Source: Lasioglossum baleicum (Eukaryota > Arthropoda > Insecta > Hymenoptera > Halictidae). From it: a DNA stretch of 64,000 nt. The notes below the pieces were generated by a model, which saw nothing but the letters and a program-made list of their open reading frames with translations, made no database searches and was not told where the DNA came from. Of the stretch, positions 23,056-35,200 are shown piece by piece. The first letter of the stretch is position 1. The number at the start of each line of letters is the position of its first letter. Where the stretch lies: assembly GCF_051020765.1 (NCBI RefSeq), contig NC_134935.1, forward strand, positions 18,415,579 to 18,479,578, read 5' to 3'. Position numbers and translations under genes: made by a program.

Positions 23056-23220
23056 GTAATTATTTATGTATGTTGCCACTAATGCAGTATAACCTCCTAC
23101 ATATATCCTTCATATCCTTGTTAACTTTTATCAGACATATACGTATATCGATATCCAAAATTCGTCATGTAAAACATGATCCAGTTAAGTCTCGAGGGTA
23201 ATTGATTATTTGGATTACTT

Positions 23221-23405
23221 TATCTGACTGAGAGTCACCAATAAAAATTGCTGCACCACTATTCAAAAGCATTTAATCAATTATGAGGTACATATACACC
23301 AATTTCATATCCATAAAGTGAAAAAATCATATAGAATGAAATTATTTTAGGTGGGAAGAAATGTTTCATTTTCCAGTTAAAATAGCTCCGAGTGCAAAGG
23401 GTTAA
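23221..23405. mobile_element. TTAA piggyBac-like MITE, left end missing
   Basis: The right end AAAATAGCTCCGAGTGCAAA followed by GGGTTAA matches the copy at 57068-57269, as does the interior (CAATTTCATATCCATAAAGT, TCATATAGAATG). The left TTAACCC end is lost. Confidence 0.8.
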
Positions 23406-24240
23406 AGAATCTTTGCACACGTATATGTTTAAATTCGTTTCATTTCGAGGTATTGAAAAAAATTAAAGGTAAATTCTTCGAAATGAGAAAATGATTGCTG
23501 CATTGACAATCTTTTAATGATTCGTTTGTTGGTATTTATTGTGCTGGAAGCTCGGGCTTTCGTGAGAAATCGATGATGTGTCTCTCTAGGACTCTAGGTC
23601 ATATTCCTCTACAGAGGGAATCGTAATAGCAACCGCTAACCGCTGCCAGAATGACGGGGTCCATTTAGATTTTAGATTTATTGTACGTATATAGGGTACA
23701 TATGTGTTAAGAGACACAGTGTTTACATGTTGCCCCCTCCACGCATAAGTAATTGACATATTAGTACTGTGTAATCTAGCAGCGCTTGTTTTCACGATAA
23801 CAGATAATTTCCGTATACATATTCGTGTTTACATTTAGCGTGCCTACGCACGTGATCCGCCACGCTAAATACTATGAACACACTTTTGCGTAATTTTCTT
23901 TTCTTTTCCTGTCGACAACTTTATTTTTATCTTCACGCCGATGCTCGCTTGTGATATACACAGAAAATAACTGCAATCGTTTAATCTGCGTCGCGCGATC
24001 TGCGATACGTATCGTAAAATTGATAAAAGGTCGATAAGTATTTTTATTGACGAGAATAAACGTCTGCATACTAACAATAAGTAGAAAACATTTGCGATAT
24101 ATATGTATTCCATTGTATTTAATTTTTAATTGAATTAACAACAGTATACATACGTACTAATGGCAGGAATGGAAAAGCATTTAAAAATTGTATATTTATC
24201 TTATTTTTTCTTTAATTTTGAGTGCTAAAATATTTTAATA

Positions 24241-24625
24241 TACAGGGTATCCCACCGAACTCTGCCATCCCTAATAACTTTATTTATACTGATGCAGAAA
24301 ATGTTTGAGGTGAAAGTTATCGTATTTAGAGGAGGACATATGTCAGTGTGGATGAAGGTCGCCTCAAGGTCATACTTTCGAACGAACAGTATTGGTTTTC
24401 TCAATGGAATGCCTTACTTTTTGCATCGTGAATCAATAGAGTATCGAATTCTCCGTTTAAAAACACATTACTGTTCGCAAGGTCTCGGAAAATATGACCA
24501 TGAAATGACATTCACCCGCACAGACATATGTCGGCCTCCAAATACGATAACTTTTTCTGCAAATGTTTTTGTTGTACCTGTATAAATAACATTAGGGGTG
24601 ACGGAATTCGGAGGGACACCCTGTA
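24241..24625. mobile_element. TACAGGGTATCCC inverted-repeat MITE next to the glutamate carrier start
   Basis: 385 bp. The left end TACAGGGTATCCCACCGAAC mirrors the right end ATTCGGAGGGACACCCTGTA, and inner blocks are mirrored as well (GGAGGACATATGTC / GACATATGTCGGCC). It ends 86 bp before the carrier ATG, so it lies in the promoter, 5' UTR or first intron. Confidence 0.85.
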
Positions 24626-24711
24626 TATATGATAATTATTTACAATACGCATACAAATATAATGGAGAATGGAATTGTATAACAGGGAGGAAAGTTTGAA
24701 CTGTAGTTCAA

Positions 24712-27700
24712 ATGGAAAAGAAGGACAGCGTGGAAGCTTCGACACAATTCAAGTAAGCAGATATTTTGCAAATAAAACTTCTCACTAGACTGTGGATCTT
24801 TATGCAAAATAAAAATGTTTTACATTGATTGTGGGAAGCAGGAATAACATAAAAATTGATTTCATCCCTTAACGACTTTGTTACACTGAAAGCAACATTA
24901 CAACATTCTTGAATTTTTTTAATCTTTTACTTCGGCCAACCAATTTCTTCATAAATGCATAAAGATTTGCAGTCTACTTCTTATAAATGTAACGAGATAA
25001 AATTAAATGTTCGCTTGATGAAAAATTTATTTAATAAAATGTCCCGCAAATACTAAAGTTCTTTTTATAAATATATTTAATCGTTTAGAAATCAGAATTT
25101 TCGTAAATAAATCAATCTTTATCGTGAATTATTTTCATTGCAGACTCTTACCAAAAATTATAAATGGCGGAGTCGCAGGTATTATCGGTGTCTCCGTGGT
25201 GTTCCCATTGGATCTGGTTAAAACACGATTACAGAATCAAGTTATCGGGCCTGGTGGGGAACAAATGTACAAATCGATGTAAGTCATTTATCAATATATG
25301 TAATATAATAAATTATACTTTTACGTTCATTTGTTTTTATTGTTCTGTACTAATCTACCACCGTATTTAAGGGGGTAGACTCGTTTCCAGGATTGCAAGG
25401 GTGCGGGATGCGCCTTCTGATTCCTCGATAATGCAAACGATGGGGTTTTTCGGTAGTCAAAAGCGCTAGATAGACGATCAATTTAGGCCGCGATCGCCCT
25501 CAAAAGTGCCATTTTTACGTTTACGAGGCGTACTTTCCGTTATTCGGAAGCATAAAGCTGCGACAGCTACATGATGCCGAACAGTGCAAATTACGCCTCG
25601 TCAACGTAAAAATAGGACCTTCGAGGTAAATCGCGGCCTAGATCGATCTTTTATTATCCATCGTTTGCATTATCGAGAAATGAGAAGGCGCATCCCGCAC
25701 CTTCGTAATCCTGGAAACGAGTCTACCGCCTTAAATTGCGATAAGTAATTGTGTACGGTCTACTTTTAGGCTCGACTGTTTCAAGAAAACTTATAGGGAG
25801 GAAGGCTATTTTGGCATGTACAAAGGATCTGCTGTAAATATACTTCTAATTACGCCTGAAAAAGCCATCAAGCTCACTGCCAATGATACTTTCCGTCATT
25901 ATCTGTCCACTGGCCCTGGGTAAGAAAGTTTCTTATAAAAAGAACGCTATTTGCCCTTTTTTTAAAAATCATGTCTTATGTATGTCCATACACACAACAT
26001 TCCGTTGGACGCTTCCTTCTAAAATTATTAACAGTTACAAATCTTTTCAAACAGCGTACGATTTTTCCTCCGTAACGTCACGCAAGAATTATTCACCGAC
26101 GATTAGAGGCAAACCGGCTGTTATTTTGCGGAATATGTACCACAAGATGATGGGGACACGAACGGAGTGCTAAACGGATTAGTACCACGACGTTATGGAG
26201 GAAAAACTGTATATCGGTATAGTAAAAAGTAAAAATTCGTACTAACGCGGTTAGTATCACGCCATATGGACAACAACGAAAAAAAGAGATCCAATTCATG
26301 TCTCATGTTACTGTACCGGTATAATTTTCCCACGTTAACGGCATTTAATTTCAAGGACACTGTGGAACATTATCAAAGAGTAGATACTATTTTAGTTTAC
26401 AAGTTGAAAATACAGAGAAAAAAACGTGCGACGCTAACGAGGATTGTTTATACTTCATACTGATCAAGCAGTTAGGATGCAGTCTTTTCAAATGACTCAA
26501 TGATCCAGTTTATGATTTCAAGAATTAATGTATTAATTATTAGTAGACTGCGGACCTCTATGCAAAATAAAGATTGTCTGCATCGATTGGAAGAAATAGA
26601 AACTAAATTGAATGTTATTTCTTCCCGTAATGATTTGAATAGAGAGGAAATTGTACATATATACAGTAAGGAACATGACTGATTCACACACGTTAAATCA
26701 GAATAACTTTTTTATGAATAGATCAAACGACTTCAATTTCTCTGCATGTAAGGCTGGAAGAATTAGTTTAGTAAATGACGTCTAATAAATAAGTTGAAAA
26801 AATGCATTTGGTCGGAATTGTGAGAAACAATGGTAAAAATTGAATTTACAGCTTTTTTAGCTGAGCCAATAACGAAAATTTAAAAGATGTGTTTTGTAAA
26901 CTCGGATGAATTATATACCTTCTGACAATTACATTGAAATTGGTTAATTGGTTTACAAATGATAAGGAATTGAAGTCGTTTGAACCATTCATAAAAAAGT
27001 TATCAAATCAGTAATGGTCACATCTGTCACAATGGTGACATCTGCAATTTCTAAAATTTTTCAACAATTTTGGATTTCATATACTCAATTTTGCTATAAA
27101 TGCGTAAAGATTCGCAGTCTAATTATTGGCAATGCCCATAACTGAATCGACAAGTTGTTTGTTCGAGCAATAGGATGGTAATAGTGGAGTTGAACATTTA
27201 TTTTGTGCATGCAGTACTAATTCTACCTGAAAATTGAAGTAACTATATATACATACTCTGACCACAAATAGCTGTATAATTTTAGCGATCACTGACTGAA
27301 ATATAGAAATCTACTAATTTACTGCACAGACAGAAGCTGCCACTAGAACGCGAGATGCTTGCCGGTGGTCTTGCAGGAGCATGTCAAATTATTGTTACAA
27401 CCCCGATGGAGCTCCTAAAAATTCAAATGCAAGACGCAGGACGTGTGGCAGCGGCGGCAAAGAAAGGTGCTAGATCTTTATGAAAATCTTGATATTTCGA
27501 TTACGAGAAAGGGAAAATAATTCCAAATAAATATTAGTTCTATACAAAAGTTTTAAATATTTGAAATACGCGAATGTAAAAATAACGATATTGGCTGTAA
27601 ACAATTTCCAAATAATTGCGTGAATTGATTGCGTTCGATTCGTATTATTTTACAGTTACGTGATACAACCGCGATACCTAAACATAATTAGGAAAAGGAA

Positions 27701-29600
27701 GATTTAGTTGAAGATGGACGACAACGTTTCGAATATACATAGATTGGTAAACAGTTTGAGAGTACTGCATCTGCTTCGAATTTAGAGTAGATATTTGAAT
27801 TGTTCATGTATGTTACGATGACAAACTTTTACTTCTAAAATTGGACCTTTACTCTCGACAAGATTTTCCATATTTCTTCATGACTGCAACTATGGTTTTA
27901 CACTTTCCTCTTTCCTAATTAGGAAAAAGTATTTAGTTTCCCGTTCTTTTACTTGAAGAGAAGCTAATAATTTGTCCATTTTAATTTTGTGATTCTCCTA
28001 ATTCATCCTTTGTCCTAAAACATGCATCTGTCGTTAAATAAGAATTCATTTCTTTCTCTTTGCAAAGGATTACGATTATATATATATTTTTTTCCTTGTA
28101 TGAAAATCCTACATGACGTGTTTTATACTCACCTTTTTTGTGTGTGCTCCTTTTTTACGTTAAAAATCCTTCTTGTGTGTTACCATGCTGGTCGTTCACT
28201 CGTTACTTGAATAAGTATTTCACTAACTGGCATTTTTGACGATGAAAATGAAAATGAAATAATTTTCATAATTTTTTTTAATAATGTTGATTGTTTGCGA
28301 CGGTACTATTCTTTGGTGGCAAATTATATTTTGCTTACTAAAAATAAAGCCTAGAGTTTTGGGGAGCCTAGAATCCAAGTCTAAAATCTCGGGGAGCTTA
28401 GAAATGGAGCCTAGAGTCTTGGGGAACCTGGAAACGAAGCCTAAAATCTTGGGGATCTTAGAAATGAAACCTAGAATCTTGGGCAGCCTAAGAATGAAGC
28501 TTAGAGTATTGGGGAGCCTAAAAACGAAACCTAAAATCTTGGGGTGTTTTGAAAATGAAGCCTAGAGTTTTGGGAAGCCTAAAAATGAAGCCTAGAATCT
28601 TGGGAAACCTAAAAATGAAGCCTAAAGTCTTGGGAAGCCTAAAAATGAAGCCTAGAGTCTTGGGAAGCCTAAAAACAAAGCGTAAAATCTCGGGGAGCTT
28701 ATAAATGGAACCTAGAAATGAAAAAGTAATATTTTTACTTTAAAAAAGTTAAAAAAAATTCATCTGAAGCTTTACTATAAACAAGCAATTTTATAAAATC
28801 GTATAGATATTTTTAAATCTATAACTATTAAAAAATTCAAACACATTTGTCACAGTTGCTATGGCAAGTAAAATGAGGAATAATCGGTTAAAAAGAGCGA
28901 AATATTCTATTACAGCTGGGACAACAGTGCCGAAGGTGTCAGCTCTGTCCTTAACGAAAGATCTTCTTAAGAGGAGAGGTATTTTAGGACTCTATCAAGG
29001 TACTGGCGCAACAGCGCTCAGAGACGTGACGTTCTCGGTGATCTACTTCCCGCTGTTCGCTAGATTGAATGATATTGGGCCAAAAAGAGAGGATGGTTCT
29101 TGTAAGTGTGTTTAAATAATTCACACCGTTTCAAATTTAAGGAATACTTTGACAGTTATATTTTTATTTTCTTTCATCACAGCCGTATTTTGGTGTTCAT
29201 TCTTGGCTGGTTGTGCTGCTGGCTCTACAGCTGCTCTAATGGTGAATCCATTTGATGTAATCAAAACTAGGTTACAAGTAATTAAGAAAGCTCCTGGTGA
29301 ACCAACATACAATGGTGTGTTCGATTGCATAAGGTGAGTACGAGTATGTTAGAAACGGAGGTGGGTCTCTTTTATCGAGGCATTACCGTTCACTTCGTAA
29401 ACGGCAAAGGGTTAAGGATGATATAAGGTGTTTCGTAAAGATACCATCTATGATCTTACAGTAAAACAATGCGAAACGAAGGGCCGACAGCATTCTTTAA
29501 AGGCGGAGCCTGCAGAATGATCGTGATAGCGCCTCTTTTCGGAATTGCACAAACAGTATACTACCTCGGCGTTGCAGAGAGGCTCATGGGCCTTAAATGA
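24712..29600 (+). CDS. SLC25A22: mitochondrial glutamate carrier (SLC25A22/A18-like)
   Basis: Seven exons: 24712-24752, 25144-25278, 25770-25919, 27330-27466, 28856-29101, 29183-29333 and 29462-29600, in phase, giving 332 residues. It exchanges or co-transports L-glutamate with a proton across the inner mitochondrial membrane. Three Solcar repeats carry the family signatures PLDLVKTRLQ, PMELLKIQMQ and PFDVIKTRLQ. Blocks specific to this subfamily are INGGVAGIIGVSVVFP, GYFGMYKGSAVNILLITPEK, KLTANDTFRHYL, LAGGLAGACQIIVTTP, GLYQGTGATALRDVTFSVIY and the C-terminal APLFGIAQTVYYLGVAERL. The loop after repeat 2 is basic. The start at 24712 gives MEKKDSVEASTQFK, and the short first exon is confirmed by phase. 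Introns carry several MITEs and a minisatellite. Confidence 0.95.
24786..24976. mobile_element. TAGACTGCGGAT-family MITE
   Basis: 191 bp, TAGACTGTGGATCTTTATGC ... GATTTGCAGTCTA, with similar 8-bp flanks (CTTCTCAC / CTTCTTAT). It is in glutamate carrier intron 1. Its interior closely matches 48294-48430 (GGGAAGCAGGAATAA, CCTTAACGACTTTGTTAC). Confidence 0.88.
25367..25734. mobile_element. GGGGGTAGACTCG-family long inverted-repeat MITE, complete
   Basis: TTAAGGGGGTAGACTCGTTT ... GAGTCTACCGCCTTAA, 368 bp, with arms of more than 130 bp and inner mirrored blocks TTACGTTTACGAGG / CCTCGTCAACGTAA. It is in glutamate carrier intron 2. Confidence 0.88.
26544..27121. mobile_element. TAGACTGCGGAT-family element, long copy
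   Basis: 578 bp, TAGACTGCGGACCTCTATGC ... GATTCGCAGTCTA, with 8-bp flanks ATTATTAG / ATTATTGG (7 of 8). It is the longest copy in the window; the interior is non-coding and partly palindromic (GAAGTCGTTTGA near 26726 and 26971). It is in glutamate carrier intron 3. Confidence 0.85.
28330..28720 (+). repeat. minisatellite, about 13 units of roughly 30 bp
   Basis: Units of the form AAGCCTAGAGTCTTGGGGAG or close variants, each followed by CCTAAAAATG, in glutamate carrier intron 4. The array gives a repetitive open frame by chance. The units 28560-28680 are the most uniform. Confidence 0.93.
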
Positions 29601-29643
29601 ATTTCTTGCCCTGTATAACTTCCTGCCGTCTTAAATACTCTGG

Positions 29644-29649
29644 GAATAA
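29644..29649 (+). terminator. AATAAA polyadenylation signal of the glutamate carrier
   Basis: Canonical hexamer 43 bp after the stop codon. Confidence 0.6.
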
Positions 29650-31597
29650 ACTGACAATAACAGACGTATTATAGATGTATTTTCGCTTCCAACGGAACTG
29701 TGACGGGTTGTGTACAGATTTCGATGAGTCTTTGTGAAAAGGTAATGGACACTGAGTCGCTAAGCAAGATAACGTTGATCACTAAGTCATTCAGATATTT
29801 AATAACGAATTTCGATTTTTATCACCAACAAGAAAAATACGAATTTCATTATTAACCTTTAGAGGGACGTATTAATAACATATTAGTTGTGCAATACATA
29901 TACGAATATATAAATGTATATAATACATTCTTCGAAAAGGAAATTCAATAAAGTTTTGAAGGGGAAATGCTGATCCTCTAAAGGTGAAATATCCTGCAAG
30001 CAGTTGAGTACAGTTTCATGCGTTTTCAAGTCTACCCGTGCACTACCTTCTCACGAAATTTCATCGAAATCTGACAACGTGTCCTGCGGTCCCTTTGTTA
30101 GTACAGTTTACTAGTTGCCCAGTAAGTGAATTGTTCTTTTTGAAGTACCGTTGAACCTTGATCATCAGAATTGAGAGTCTATTTAGAGACTAACAATATC
30201 TTTAACACATATATATTACCGATAGACTGATTTATATAATTAAGGATTAAGCGACAAATTAATCTGAAAGTATAACTTGAATTTTCTTAACTTTTGTAAG
30301 GTTATTTACGTAGTATCACGTTTCATTGCAATTTATACATATACATACTAGAAATATTTCATGTTTTATTCTTGCCATTATCGCAACACTTCGGGTAATC
30401 AAGGTTCTTCTGTTGCATAGCAGGGCCAAATCAACGCTGATAATAATAAATGTTGATTCCGACCCAGTATTATAATTGATTGAAAATGGAGATCAGGATT
30501 TACGATCGTGTGTTCACTTATTTTGATCGCCGAACTATCATCGTAAGTCGTGAACTTTATTTTTCGCGGCTTATCGCCTTTTACACGAATATTAGCTCTT
30601 TGACAACCAGTGTTCCCTCTTCCATTGTTTAATTTGTTGCGTTATATTAAACGTATATCGGTTGATTTAAGAGATTCTTAAATAATTTAAAAAGAGTTTC
30701 TCTCATTGTGTGAATTATTAAGATTTCTTAAGTGGAGTAAACTACGAGCACTCTAAATATGTCTACCGTAACAAAGAGTAAATGCGCGTGGAGGAAACTA
30801 CATATAAATTATTACATATCTACATATACACATTGTTGAGGATAAATTATTAAAACTATAATACTTAGAACTTTTCTATATATTTTTTTTTTGTATACGT
30901 ATATTTTTTGGCCCTATTTATTATACCGTAAATACTTTTGGAAACACTGGTATTGTATATCGTGATAACAGGAGCTTACGTTTTGTAAGATTAGATCAAT
31001 CGAATTTTAGTTAATTTCGTTATTAGAAATTTACATCACTATTGTAAGCTGACACTGTTCAGATTAACTCTTAGTTGGTATGATTAGTAACAAAGTTCCA
31101 ATGAAATAGACTTATGTTTTGTTACTTTAATATCTTGTATTCAAAAGAAACAATTATTTTACTATGATTTTAATACAATGCGTTTTATTACTTTAGAACA
31201 GCGTTTTATATCTTCGAAAAAAGTCTTTAAAGGATACGTTATATCTCTTTTAAATGTTTGTTCACACAAAAGTGAAAATTAACAGAAATATTGTAAAATA
31301 CGTTGCATTCTATTTAAATTCGTAATTATCTTTACACTACAGTATCTTAATTTCTGAAGATCATAACAATTATGAGTTAAACTGTTTATCTGCCTTTCTC
31401 CATCCCGAGATATTGTGGGGAAATTTTTAGAAAATTTTCTCAAACGAAGATTCACTGTCAATTTTAGTAGAGATTCTACAAATAAGTAATAGAAATAGTC
31501 AAATGTTATCAATGTATATTGACGTTGTACAAAATTAAACCTGCCTCATGAAGACTTCGACTTATTCTTCAAACATATACCTATAAAATCTCATCGC

Positions 31598-31791
31598 TAG
31601 ACTGTGGAACTTTATGCAAAATAAAAATTGCTTGCACCAACTGCAACAAAGGCCAAGTAATCATTTCTTTCGTTCCATAATAATGTTCATAAGCTGCAAC
31701 TAATACATTGATATTCTTAAATTTTTTAAAATTTATCCACTGTTTTAAATCCCGACTACACATTTTTATCATGCACAAAATCCGCAGTCTA
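31598..31791. mobile_element. TAGACTGCGGAT-family MITE
   Basis: 194 bp, TAGACTGTGGAACTTTATGC ... AAAATCCGCAGTCTA. It lies in the spacer between the glutamate carrier and pyd. Confidence 0.88.
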
Positions 31792-32269
31792 GTCAATTAC
31801 GATTTCCAGCGATTTTCTTGCTGTATGTTTCTCAGGAATCAATATGTTCTCTAAGATAGGAGAAGAATAACGTGTATTACTAGCGAAACTTCAAGTAAAA
31901 AATTTTATTTAACAATTGTTATTGCAAGACTTTGTTATATGTTCTTGTTAAAGTCGTATGTACAAAATCAGAGTGGAAAAAACGAAAGATATTTAATTTT
32001 CTACTTATCTGATCTCTCCTAAAGTAGGAGATCCGTGCTGAGATTCTTCTTGGTCACCATTCTGAAGCTTTATTGCGATTTGTTCATTCGGATTTCTATA
32101 GTTTTCAACTGTAATCTCCAGTTGATAAGATTAATTCCTCCTTTATTTCGTTGTTTAACATTAAACTATGAAATTGTTGTGCACGTTAACTGTAGATCAG
32201 AATCAGAAGGTTACTGTAGAACTTTGTGGATTCGGGTTTTCGCACACCTCTAAAGAATAATGATCTTAC

Positions 32270-35200
32270 CTCGCGTTATAATGGTGCATAGGTTTGCGAT
32301 AAAGTTCGAAGGCACTTCCTCTTTGTTCCCTACTTCCGGCAAGATCTAAAGCACTAGGTTCTCTGTTATGTCCTGGACTGGTTGGAAAATTTTGCGCGGA
32401 TGCATTGTGACCATTGTTCACAACGTACCCGTTGTGATTCACGTTGTTTCTGTTATGGGAGAGACCGAGACTCAACTGACTGGCACTATTACTGTGACTA
32501 TGAGTTGACATTGGCGGGTTACAATGTGGATGCGTGTGACTCAAACTATGATTGTGTGCAGGCGTAGACAGATGGCTCAAGTTGTGATGGGAATTTGTGA
32601 GATTTGAATCGTGACGATTTGGAGGTGGAATATTGTAATAGTACTGACCACTGTTACGCTGAACGTTGTTATTACCTTCTACCTACAAAACATACAAAAA
32701 AAGCTTCTGCCTAAATGTCTTACTTTCAATTTTACGTCAAACACAATTAATACGTTTGTAAAATATTTATCCTACTGGAGAATAGATGATTACTTACGTG
32801 AGAGGTAGCAATGGAGTAGCTTTTTGAATGTTGATGGGTTGTGGTGTTTCCTTCGTTCCCGTTGCTTTCTGTTTGTGTTATATTCGTCTGCGGTGGTCTA
32901 TAGTTTTTTGGTTTCGGAGGTGGTATTGGCTTGTACGATCCTCCAGGTTTGTTTTGGGATAGTGTTATCGACTTGTAATCAGTTGTGCGGCTACAATATA
33001 TAAAGCAGAATATTCTAGCTTACAGGGACATAATGGTGGAATATGCATTGATCGCAATGAAAAAAAATACACTAAAACAGTGTTTCCCAATACTGTATAC
33101 ATAATCTTTAATATTCAAAAACTGAATTGTTCACTGAACTGAATTGAAATGATAGGTTTTAAGAAGAAATCACTAGGAAATTGTTCAATTGCTGAACAAT
33201 CAAATTACCCCCCTGTGGAGCGTAGGCCCCATATTGGGAAACACTGCACTAAAATGTAAAATAATCAAGCTATTTAACAGAAACAGATATTAGAGGCATT
33301 AACATTTTTAATGGACATCAATTATTCTAATGATACTAATCTGTATGCTCAAACACTTTAATACAGTTTATAAAGTTAACTACACAAATATGTGTACGTC
33401 TACCTATAGTATACAGGGTGTTCTCTCTAACGCGACGCACGACTTTTCACCCACTTGCAGCCATCTGACAAAATAAAGTTTACAACAAGAGTTGCAGGGT
33501 ATGTCATATGGCTGCAAGTGGGTGAAAAATCGTGCGTCGCGTTAGAGGGAACACCCTGTACATGTATACATCTACATAACGTTATGTACATCGTACAGTT
33601 TTTACAATCAGTGGAATTTTCAAGATTAATACAAATAAGAAAAAATATAAAGCATTTCTCATATGCAAAAGTTCTACATATATTTAAATATTCGTTTCAA
33701 ATTAAACAAAGAAATTGTTCGAACGAAACATTCAGACTAATGTATCTTGACTAGAAATATATATTCTATAAGCTCTTCTTAATTGTCGAGGTTTCCGTGA
33801 TATCGCACTAGGCAAGGGCAAAGAAAGAAAGAAAAAGCAATTAGAAAAGCAAATTTAAACAATCCTGAAATGTTTCTTTTTCTTTAAAATATAATATACA
33901 ATATAAGCACGAATACATTTTCTGTATGCATTAAGAGATTTTCGAATCAGAAAATTGAATTTGCTTTTCATAAAAGAAGTTATTTCGAATAACACAATAT
34001 GTTAGAGTGAATTCAATTTTGTTTTTATAAGTGAAAATATACCTGTATTTAGCGTAATCAGTCCGTGTTTGTGATTCATGGCTGGGAATCGGTTGTGCTG
34101 TTGATCTGGTGAATCTATAAGGGTCGTGTGATCTTGACGGTGCACCACCACCTTTCATGTCATCTGGTACGTTAGGGCCCAATCGGCCGGTTGACGTATT
34201 CAAACCTGGTGTTCCATAACTTGCGTTTCCATTCGTATTATTATAAGAATCGTAAGAAGACACGCTGTCGTAACTTCCCTAAAAGCAATGAAAACGATAT
34301 ATTAAGAAGAAAATAAGTAACACGTCTTCGGGTAGTCCCATATTATCCGCACAGTTCGATGTAGGGGTAGTAATGTATCGTATCAGCATAGACATTTACT
34401 AGACTAAGGATATTTTGCGGATGAAATTGAAAATTGTTAAAAAATTTTTTAAATCGAAAATGTCAATATAGCGTTTCTCCTCTTTTAAAATCATTAAGGG
34501 AGTAAATAACTAGGCAGCGGATTTTATGCGTTTATAACAAAAATGGGTAGGTGTAATTTGAAACGGTAAAAACATTAGAGGAATTTCAAAATACTGTCAC
34601 ATATTATTTTCAACCTAAAAATAAATTTCTATTTGCCTCCAGTTTGTTGCGATTCAGCTAGAAAATGTTTATTTCGCATAAAGAGCCTCTGTCTAGAAAT
34701 AACATTCAATTTAGTTTCTATGTCTTGCAATCTACGAAGACAATTTTTATTTTGCATAAAGATCGCAGTCTAATGTTGTGCTGAACAGTGCGGTTAATAT
34801 AAAACTACTTTGCACGTCTATATTATAATTCTAATATTAACAAAAGGAATTTACCGCTTTTGGTTGAGCTCTTTCCAGCGATGACGTAGCATTTGCTTTA
34901 TGAGGTGTGGCATTTATATAATTGGCTACATCCAACACTGAATCTGTTTTATTAAGTAATCTTTCTTGCGCGGACCTACCAATGGTATTTCTTCCCGACT
35001 GACTACTAGGTTTAGCATTCCGATCAACTCGCGGTGGCAAATCAGGAGGGCTATGATGAGATGATCTTGGTTCGAACGAACCACTGAAATATTCAGGGGA
35101 ACCAGACTGATTACTGACTTGCCCCGACAACGAAAATCCATACTTCCCATCCCCCATTCCACCCTGTGATCTTCTTTTTGGTTGCTCGAACGATTGCTGG

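Larger units (their letters stand above)
20058..24240. other. intergenic spacer between divergent ArfGAP1 and the glutamate carrier
   Basis: About 4.2 kb with no convincing coding region. It holds a TA microsatellite at 20185-20211, a candidate promoter near 21454, and MITEs at 22952 and 23221. The block at 20530-20790 is less AT-rich, but no open frame or splice pattern convinced me. Some of it may be 5' UTR exons of the glutamate carrier. Confidence 0.5.
29601..32269. other. spacer between glutamate carrier and pyd 3' end (convergent)
   Basis: About 2.7 kb. AATAAA at 29644-29649 is a likely carrier poly(A) signal. The rest is AT-rich; much of it should be pyd 3' UTR or the unresolved final pyd exon on the minus strand. 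A candidate acceptor for a short final pyd exon lies near 32018. One MITE is at 31598-31791. Confidence 0.45.

Noticed and set aside
26500..26682. 60-codon plus-strand open frame and its minus-strand partner
   Set aside because: Both lie largely within the 26544-27121 mobile element and have no coding support.
28284..28565. 93-codon repetitive open frame and possible CRISPR-like direct repeats
   Set aside because: It is an intronic minisatellite with contiguous degenerate units and no unique spacers.
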